Shown here one piece after another: positions 57,843 through 64,000 of a stretch of DNA of 64,000 nucleotides (positions are counted from its first letter, which is position 1; every line of letters starts with the position of its first letter). Source of the DNA: CAVUCH01 sp963763095 (GTDB lineage: Bacteria; Acidobacteriota; Vicinamibacteria; Vicinamibacterales; JAENWD01); NCBI GenBank assembly GCA_963763095.1, contig CAVXNR010000020.1, positions 1-64,000 on the forward strand, given 5' to 3'. The notes beneath the pieces were generated by a model. That model saw nothing but the letters and a program-made list of their open reading frames with translations. It ran no database searches and was not told where the DNA came from. The position numbers were made by a program, and so were the translations under genes.

Positions 57843-59606
57843 ATGAGTGAGCAGGCTGGCGTCGTCGCACCCAGGCCGCACGTTGCGCACGAACCCCATC
57901 ACGAGGAGCTGGGCTTCTGGCGCAAGTACGTCTTTTCCATCGACCACAAGGTCATCGGCATCCAGTACGCCATCACGGGGCTCCTGTTCCTGCTCTTCGG
58001 CTTTTCGCTGATGATGCTCATGCGCTGGCAGCTCGCCTACCCGGGCGCGGCGCTGCCGCTGATCGGCAACCTGTTCGGCGAGGCGCGCATGCCGGGCGGG
58101 ACGATGCTGCCTGAGTTCTACAACGAGCTCGGTGCGATGCACGGCACCATCATGGTGTTCCTCGGGGTGGTCCCCCTCGCCGTCGGAGGATTCGGGAACT
58201 TCGTGCTCCCGCTCCAGATTGGCGCCCCCGACATGGCGTTCCCGCGGCTCAACATGGCGAGCTACTGGTTCTTCTTCCTCGGCGGCGTGACGATGCTCGC
58301 CAGCTTTTTCGTCCCCGGGGGGGCCGCGCAGTCCGGGTGGACGTCCTATGCGCCCCTGTCCGTCCTGGCGGGCACGGGTCAGACGATGTGGCTCATCGGG
58401 ATGATCTTCCTGATCACCTCGTCGCTGCTCGGAGCGGTCAACTTCATCACGACCACGATCCAGCTCCGCGCCACGGGGCTCACGTTCATGCGATTTCCGT
58501 TCTTCGTGTGGGCCCAGTTCGTCACGTCCTTCCTCCTGCTCCTGGCGTTCCCACCGCTGGAGGCCGCGGGGGTCATGCAGCTGATGGATCGTGTGGCCGG
58601 CACCAGCTTCTTCCTCCCGAGCGGCCTCGTCGTCAGCGGCCAGGTTCTCACGAATGCGGGCGGAGGCAACCCGCTCCTGTGGCAGCACCTGTTCTGGTTC
58701 CTGGCGCACCCGGAGGTCTATGTCCTGATCCTTCCGGCGATGGGGATCGTGGCCGAGATCATCGCGAACAACACGCGGAAGCCCTTGTGGGGTTACCGTT
58801 CGATGGTCTACTCGCTCGTCTTCCTCGGCTTCATGTCGTTCATCGTCTGGGCGCACCACATGTTCATGACCGGCATGGGCACGGCGATGGCGGCGTTCTT
58901 CCAGACGACGACGATGATCATCTCGATTCCGTCGGTCGTGATCCTGACGGCCCTGATCATCTCCCTCTGGGGCGGATCGATACGCTTCAATACGCCGATG
59001 CTCTTCGCGCTCGGCTTTCTCCCGATGTTCGGCATCGGCGGGCTCACGGGGCTTCCGCTCGGCTTGAACGTCGCGGACATCCCGCTGCACGACACCTACT
59101 ACGTCATCGCCCACTTCCACTACGTCGTCGCTCCGGGGACGATCTTCGCCCTCTTCGCGGGGATCTATTACTGGTATCCCAAAGCGACCGGAAGGAAGAT
59201 GAACGAGACGCTCGGCAAGATCCATTTCGCCGGCTCGCTCGTCTGCATGAACGTCGTCTTCATGCCGATGTTCCTGATGGGGCTGGCGGGTGTCTCGCGG
59301 CGGCTGTTCGACGGTGGTGCGAGCTATGAGTTCGCGCAGCCCGTCCTGCACCTGAACGTCATTTCCTCCTGGGGTGCGTGGATCATGGCGCTCTTCCAGA
59401 TTCCCTTCATCTTCAATTTCTTCTGGAGCATCCGGCACGGGGAGAAGACCGACGGGAACCCATGGCAGGCGACGACGATCGAGTGGGCGGCTCCGTCCCC
59501 TCCCCCGCACGGCAATTTTCTCCACGCCCCGCAAGCGTACCGCGGGCCGTACGAGTACAGCGTTCCCGGCGCGGCCAGGGACTTCTCGCCGCAGTACGAG
59601 GCCTGA
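57843..59606 (+). CDS. ctaD: aa3-type cytochrome c oxidase subunit I (A1-like)
   Basis: 587 aa, twelve helices. GAMHGTIMVFLG, WFLAHPEVYVLILPAMG (with the D-channel Glu), VWAHHMFMTG and DTYYVIAHFHYVVAPG hold the haem and CuB ligands. HPEV with Glu separates it from the A2-type enzyme at 46873. ATG 57843 with AGAGG upstream; a longer in-frame reading from 56997 only arises because of the cupredoxin indel. Confidence 0.95.
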   Translation: MSEQAGVVAPRPHVAHEPHHEELGFWRKYVFSIDHKVIGIQYAITGLLFLLFGFSLMMLMRWQLAYPGAALPLIGNLFGEARMPGGTMLPEFYNELGAMHGTIMVFLGVVPLAVGGFGNFVLPLQIGAPDMAFPRLNMASYWFFFLGGVTMLASFFVPGGAAQSGWTSYAPLSVLAGTGQTMWLIGMIFLITSSLLGAVNFITTTIQLRATGLTFMRFPFFVWAQFVTSFLLLLAFPPLEAAGVMQLMDRVAGTSFFLPSGLVVSGQVLTNAGGGNPLLWQHLFWFLAHPEVYVLILPAMGIVAEIIANNTRKPLWGYRSMVYSLVFLGFMSFIVWAHHMFMTGMGTAMAAFFQTTTMIISIPSVVILTALIISLWGGSIRFNTPMLFALGFLPMFGIGGLTGLPLGLNVADIPLHDTYYVIAHFHYVVAPGTIFALFAGIYYWYPKATGRKMNETLGKIHFAGSLVCMNVVFMPMFLMGLAGVSRRLFDGGASYEFAQPVLHLNVISSWGAWIMALFQIPFIFNFFWSIRHGEKTDGNPWQATTIEWAAPSPPPHGNFLHAPQAYRGPYEYSVPGAARDFSPQYEA

Positions 59607-59612
59607 TTCGCA

Positions 59613-60203
59613 ATGGACATTCCCTATACCGTCGAGGTACGCCGCGACACCGGTCTGACCAACGGCAAGATCGGAATCTGGCTCTTTCTGGCCTCGGAGG
59701 TCATGCTGTTCGGGGCGCTGTTCGCGTCCTACATCCTGATCCGCACGGGGGCGTCGAGCTGGCCTCGCGGCGACACGATCCTGAACGTGCCGCTCGCCAC
59801 GTTCAACACGCTCGTCCTGATTTCGTCCTCCGTCACGATGGTCATGGCGTGGGCGTCGCTGATGCGCCACCGCATCGGGACCTTCCGGATCTACATGGGG
59901 GCGACGATCCTGCTCGGGTTCGTCTTCCTCGTGGTCAAGTACTTCGAATACAGCCACAAGTTCCACGACGGGCTCTTTCCGAGCACCAACAACTTCCTGG
60001 CTATCTACTTCACGCTGACCGGCCTGCACATGCTCCACGTGGCCGGCGGGATGGCGGTGAACGCCTATCTCCTGGGTCCCGGAGCGAAACTCTGGAAGAC
60101 GAACCCCGTCTGGTTCACCAACCGGGTGGAAAATTCGGGCCTCTTCTGGCATTTCGTGGATCTGGTCTGGATCTTTCTCTTCCCGACCCTCTACCTTCTG
60201 TAG
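59613..60203 (+). CDS. ctaE: Cytochrome c oxidase subunit III
   Basis: 196 aa. GIWLFLASEVMLFGALFASY, KYFEYSHKFHDG, TLTGLHMLHVAGG and LFWHFVDLVWIFLFPTLYLL are subunit III motifs. Six bases after ctaD; shorter than the first ctaE (238 aa). Confidence 0.9.
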   Translation: MDIPYTVEVRRDTGLTNGKIGIWLFLASEVMLFGALFASYILIRTGASSWPRGDTILNVPLATFNTLVLISSSVTMVMAWASLMRHRIGTFRIYMGATILLGFVFLVVKYFEYSHKFHDGLFPSTNNFLAIYFTLTGLHMLHVAGGMAVNAYLLGPGAKLWKTNPVWFTNRVENSGLFWHFVDLVWIFLFPTLYLL

Positions 60204-60212
60204 GCAGCATCC

Positions 60213-60521
60213 ATGACGAGCGACCACGCAGCTGACATCGACAGGCACGTCAGGGTCTACATCACCGTCTTCGTCGCGCTCATGGTCCTGACAATCGTCA
60301 CGGTAGCGGTCTCCCGCGTCCACCTTCCGGTGCCGATTGCCGTGACTGTGGCGCTGATTGTCGCGACCATCAAAGGGTCGCTGGTGGCGTGCTACTTCAT
60401 GCACCTGATTTCCGAGAAGAAGGTGATCTACGCGGTCCTCGTGCTGACCGCTGTCTTCTTCGTCGCGCTGCTGGCCCTTCCCGCACTCACCTCACGCAAC
60501 GGCTACTGGATTCACGAATGA
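60213..60521 (+). CDS. ctaF: Cytochrome c oxidase subunit IV
   Basis: 102 aa, three helices; ATIKGSLVACYFMHLISEKK is the family motif. It overlaps the next small gene by 4 bp (ATGA). Confidence 0.85.
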   Translation: MTSDHAADIDRHVRVYITVFVALMVLTIVTVAVSRVHLPVPIAVTVALIVATIKGSLVACYFMHLISEKKVIYAVLVLTAVFFVALLALPALTSRNGYWIHE

Positions 60522-60719
60522 GCCTCAGGTGGTTTCACGCGCTCCTGATTCTCCTCTCCGCGGCGCTCGCGGTGCTGTTCGGCCTCTGGTCGCTGAGCCA
60601 TTACATGCGGGACCACAGGGTCGCACAGCCTGCTCGCGGCGGTGGCCGCGTTCGCCGTGTCGTTCGGCCTTGTCGTCTACGACTCGTGGTTCCTGCGCAA
60701 GACGAGGATGCTGCGATGA
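60518..60719 (+). CDS. Two-helix membrane protein in oxidase operon (frameshifted)
   Basis: About 66 aa: FHALLILLSAALAVLFGLWS, a short hydrophilic turn (HYMRDHR), then after an indel near 60622 LLAAVAAFAVSFGLVVY and a basic end. Its start and end both overlap neighbours, so it is a real operon member. Function unknown; perhaps an oxidase accessory subunit. Confidence 0.6.
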
Positions 60720-61000
60720 CACGCTACCGGGGGATCGGACGTCTCGTCACGACGACGGGGGCCGTGCTGATCGGCGGGAGCTCGAGCGTCCTCGCCTGCC
60801 CGGTGTGCTTCGGGGCGGAAGAGACCTCGATGATCGACGGGGCGAAGCTTGGCGTGCTGGTGATGCTGGCCATCACGCTTGCGGTGCAGGGCGGGTTTGT
60901 CGGCTTCTTTCTCTATCTCCGCCAGCGCGCGAAGCGCATGGCGGACCAGGACCTCGACACCGAATGGTCGGAGCTCCAAGGGGCGCCGAAAACATCATGA
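60716..61000 (+). CDS. Small membrane protein with CPVCFG motif in oxidase operon
   Basis: 94 aa. A signal-like N-terminus ends at SSSVLACPVCFGAEETS, followed by one helix (LGVLVMLAITLAVQGGFVGFF) and a charged tail. The CxxC may bind metal or form a disulfide. Similar small CPVC proteins sit near oxidase genes in other bacteria from memory. Overlaps both neighbours by 4 bp. Confidence 0.65.
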   Translation: MTRYRGIGRLVTTTGAVLIGGSSSVLACPVCFGAEETSMIDGAKLGVLVMLAITLAVQGGFVGFFLYLRQRAKRMADQDLDTEWSELQGAPKTS

Positions 61001-61796
61001 CTGACTGGCTTGGACTCCCGCCGCTCGCCTCGGCTCACGGCGGCCAGATCGACAGCCTGATCGGCTGGACGCACCTGTTCATGCTTCTTCTGTTCGTCGG
61101 GTGGGGCGGGTTCTTCGCCTATGCCCTGATCCGTTTCCGGCGATCGCGGCATCCGGTGGCGAACTACACCGGAGTCAAATCGCACGCGTCGAACTATTCC
61201 GAAGTCGCCGTGGCCGTGGTTGAAGCGATCCTCCTCTTCGCATTCTCGATCCCGCTCTGGGCCGCGAGGGTCGACCGCATGCCCTCGGCCAGCGAAGCGC
61301 TCACCGTTCAGGTCACCGGCGAGCAGTTCGCCTGGAACGTGCACTATCCCGGCGCCGATGGGGTATTCGGTCGCACCGACATCAAGCTGCTCGATCTCCA
61401 GGCGAACCCCCTGGGGCTCGATCGCTCCGATCCTGCGGCGAAGGACGACGTCACGACCCTCAACCAGCTGAATCTGCCGGTGAACAAGCCGGTCATCGTC
61501 AGGCTCAAGAGCAAGGACGTCATCCACAGCTTCGGCGTGCCGGAGTTCCGGGTGAAGCAGGACGCCATCCCCGGCCTCACGATTCCTATCTGGTTCATCC
61601 CCAACGTCACCACGGCGGAGATGCGGACCCGGACGGGGAATACCGCGTTTCAGTACCAGATTGCGTGCGCGCAGCTCTGCGGTCTGGGACATGCCCGGAT
61701 GCGGGGATTCGTCACTGTCCAAACCACCGAGGAGTTCCAGAAGTGGATGGAGGAACAGGGTCAGCCGAGCAGAGCGAGACGAACCCGTTCCAGTAG
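60997..61796 (+). CDS. ctaC: aa3-type cytochrome c oxidase subunit II, no fused haem (frameshifted at end)
   Basis: About 266 aa. Two helices (LFMLLLFVGWGGFFAYALI; VAVAVVEAILLFAFSIPLW) and a cupredoxin domain with CuA ligands in ACAQLCGLGHARMRG near residue 225. There is no CxxCH, so electrons must come from a separate carrier. An indel near 61768 hides the likely C-terminus SETNPFQ; reading on without it gives an implausible tail to 61923. Last gene of the operon. Confidence 0.85.
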
Positions 61797-61919
61797 CAGC
61801 CCCGCACCCCTTCCTGCAAGCGTTCTGACCGTCGGGGCGGCATTCAGCGTGCCCGCTCATCCGTCACGTCCGACGGGATTCAGCAAACCCTCGGGCCGCC
61901 GATTCCGTCCAATCGCCCG

Positions 61920-64000
61920 ATGACTGAGATTTTTGCCGACCTGCGGTATGCATTGCGCGGGCTGCGCCGGAGCCCCCTGTTTGCCACCGTGGCCATCCTG
62001 TCGCTGTCGCTGGGAATCGGGGCAAACACGGCCATCTTCACGCTGATCGACCAGATTCTGCTTCGCAAGCTCCCGGTGAAGAACCCCGACGAGCTCGTCA
62101 TGCTCTACCAGGAAGGGGGCGAACAACGGCAGCAATGCGGGCACGCGGATGCATTCGTATCCGATCTACCAGGACTATCAGAAGCGCGCCGCTCCGCTGG
62201 CCGAGGTCGTGTGCCGGCGTCTGGTGTCCGCGTCCGTCAGCATCGACAACCGAACCGAACGGCTCGAGGCCGAGCTCGTCTCCGGCAACTTCTTCACCAT
62301 GCTGGGGGTCAGGCCCGCCGCCGGGCGCGTGCTGAACTCGAAGGAAGACGATCACGTCTATCAGGGCCATCCGGTCGTCGTTCTCGCCTACGACTATTGG
62401 GTGAGCCGCTTTGCCCGTGACCCCAGGATTATCGGCAAGAAGATCCTCGTCAACGACTATCCCATGACGATCGTCGGCGTGTCTCAAGCGGGGTTTGCCG
62501 GGATCGATCCGGCACAGAGCCCCCAGATTCGCGTGCCGATCCTGATGAAGCCGGTGATGCTGCCCGACTGGGGGTGGCTGAAGATCGACGACCGCCGCGC
62601 ACGGTGGGTGCAGGTGTTCGCACGGCTCAAGCCGGGCTACACGGTCGAATCGGCGAAGGCGCCGCTCCAGACGCTCTTCACGCAGATTCGCCGGCATGAG
62701 ATGTCGCTGCCGGCGGCGAAAGACTGGTCCAAGTACGAACGCGACGAATTCATGAAGGGGCAACTGCTCGTCGAGCACGCGGCGATGGGCTACTCCGGCC
62801 TGCGCAACGACTTCTCCACGCCGCTGGTCGTTCTCATGTGCATGGTCGGCCTCGTGCTGCTCATCGCCTGCGCGAACGTCGCCAACCTGTTGATTGCCCG
62901 CGGCTTCATGCGCCAGCGGGAGATCGCGGTGCGCCTGTCGCTCGGTGCGTCGAGGCGGCAGCTGGTCCGGCAGCTGCTCGTCGAGAGCCTTGTGCTGTCG
63001 TTCTTCGGCGGCCTGGCGGGCGTACTGCTCTCGATCGCGCTCACACGAGGTCTGCTCGCGTACATGCCGACCGAGGGCGCCCCGCTCCTGCATCGCGCCA
63101 TGGCCTGACGCGCGCATCCTCGGCTTCACGCTCGTCCTCACGCTCACGACCGGGATTGTGTTCGGTCTCGTGCCGGCGCTCCGCTCCAGCCGCCCCGACC
63201 CGTGGACGACGCTCAAGGACACGGTGGGCTCACTCGCAGGAGGCAGCGGGTCGCTGTTCCTGCGCAAGGGCCTCGTCACCGCGCAGGTGGCGCTCAGCTT
63301 CCTGCTGCTGTTCGGCGCGGGACTCTTCGTGCGCAGCCTGCAGAACCTCAAGACGGCCGAAACGGGTGTCGCGCTCGACAACCTGATCACCTTCCAGCTC
63401 GCGCCTTCGCTCAGCGGCTACGACGATCGCAAGGCCACGGACTTCTACAGCCAGCTGCTCGCGCGTCTGCGCTCGGCGCCAGGCGTCGATTCCGCGGGCC
63501 TTGCCACGGTGTCGATCCTGAGCGGCGACGAGTGGGACAGCAGCATGTCGGTCGAAGGCCATCACCCCGTCGACGGCGAAGACATGCAGGCGTTCATGAA
63601 TGCGCTCTCGCCCGGATACTTCAAGACCATGCGCATTCCGCTGCTCGAAGGGCGCGATTTCACCGATGCCGACGTGCAGAACCACGCGACGTTCTTTGCG
63701 AGCCTGCTCGCCGATGAGAAGTCAGCCACTGTTCACAGCGTTGCGATCGTCAACAGGAAATTCGCCAACCATTTCTTCAAGGGTCGCAGCGCGATCGGCC
63801 GGCGCATCGGCTTCGGCACCGGACCCGACGCCAAGCAGAACATCGAGATCGTGGGCGTTGTGGAGGATTCGCTCTACGAGGGTCCGCGCGAGGGCGTGCG
63901 GCGCCAGGTGTTCATCCCGAACTTCGGCAAGAACAGCGCGACCATCTATGTGCGGACGCACAACGGCTCTTCCTCCGCCTACAACACGATGCGGAGCGTG
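61920..64000 (+). CDS. MacB/FtsX-type duplicated ABC transporter permease, ADOP (partial, frameshifted)
   Basis: DLRYALRGLRRSPLFATVAI leads into TM1; the periplasmic domain (ELVSGNFFTMLGVRPAAGRV) and helices with REIAVRLSLGASRRQLVRQL follow, then the second half begins (LRKGLVTAQVALSFLLLFGA). Frame changes near 62125 and 63098. The window cuts it before the last helices. It resembles the permease at 19859 in plan but not closely in sequence. Substrate unknown; no ATPase is seen nearby. Confidence 0.85.

Noticed and set aside
56997..59606. A fused cupredoxin-oxidase subunit I protein of 869 aa
   Set aside because: The frame passes from the cupredoxin start into ctaD only because of an indel near 57462; the true cupredoxin end lies in another frame and ctaD has its own RBS and ATG.
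60529..61923. Long ORF joining upstream sequence to subunit II
   Set aside because: The part before 60997 overlaps two real small genes in other frames, and the tail after 61768 is a frameshift product.

Overview
This 64 kb window of high-GC DNA most likely comes from an Acidobacteriota genome, probably Vicinamibacteria-like. The clues are two very long MacB/FtsX-type duplicated permeases of the kind called acidobacterial duplicated orphan permeases, a secreted protein of the acidobacterial VWFA-related family, an alternative complex III (ACIII) respiratory operon, and many short palindromic repeats between genes. I ran no database search, so the taxonomy is inference. About twenty one-base indels break otherwise good genes (1-4.3 kb, 26-31 kb, 34 kb, 39 kb, 44.6 kb, 50-63 kb); between 4.5 and 26 kb I see none. 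Indels of this kind look like assembly errors, so I annotate these genes as CDS spanning the break.

Layout. 1-4.3 kb (minus): a two-gene operon coding a SIR2-like plus TIR protein and an nSTAND1 ATPase with a membrane helix and WD40 repeats, cut by the window start; it looks like a conflict/defence system. 4.5-24.4 kb: housekeeping and secreted enzymes (TIM-barrel isomerases, VWA protein, methyltransferase/VOC pair, SDR, glutaminyl-tRNA synthetase, LarA-like protein, 6-phosphogluconate dehydrogenase with a PfkB sugar kinase, DJ-1, cupin, DinB, hydroxyisobutyrate-type dehydrogenase, ABC permease, hydrolase). 24.7-36 kb: two overlapping amidohydrolases, an old-yellow-enzyme reductase, an S9 peptidase, an MBL hydrolase, a secreted rhodanese, an M61 peptidase and a glutaredoxin-like protein. 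36.4-49.6 kb: one long plus-strand respiratory block, actABCDEF, an ACIII-linked small protein, SCO, then a caa3-type oxidase (ctaCDEF). 49.7-53.5 kb: ferrochelatase, protoporphyrinogen/coproporphyrinogen oxidase and an FAD monooxygenase. 53.6-61.8 kb: a second respiratory block with only actC, actD and actF, a cupredoxin, and an aa3-type oxidase whose subunit II lacks a haem domain. 61.9 kb to the end: a second duplicated permease, cut by the window end.

The most notable result is selenocysteine. In two genes only 3.6 kb apart (rhodanese 32115-32528 minus; Pdo/glutaredoxin-like 35367-36041 plus) the reading frame continues without any shift through a single TGA that sits exactly at a redox cysteine position (CxU and UxxC). 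In both, a 7-bp hairpin with a GUG loop lies 18-22 nt after the UGA, as expected for a bacterial SECIS element. Other structure includes a REP-like family with a GTGG head and compensating stem changes, a 21-bp tandem array that grades into this REP, a second REP family with a GTAG head, and arrays of 7-bp words, several of them in inverted pairs near gene ends.

The respiratory genes fit together: ACIII oxidises quinol and passes electrons through its c-type haem subunits to the caa3 oxidase. The second module may use the cupredoxin instead of a cytochrome c to feed the aa3 oxidase. SCO and the haem genes between the modules would support oxidase assembly.
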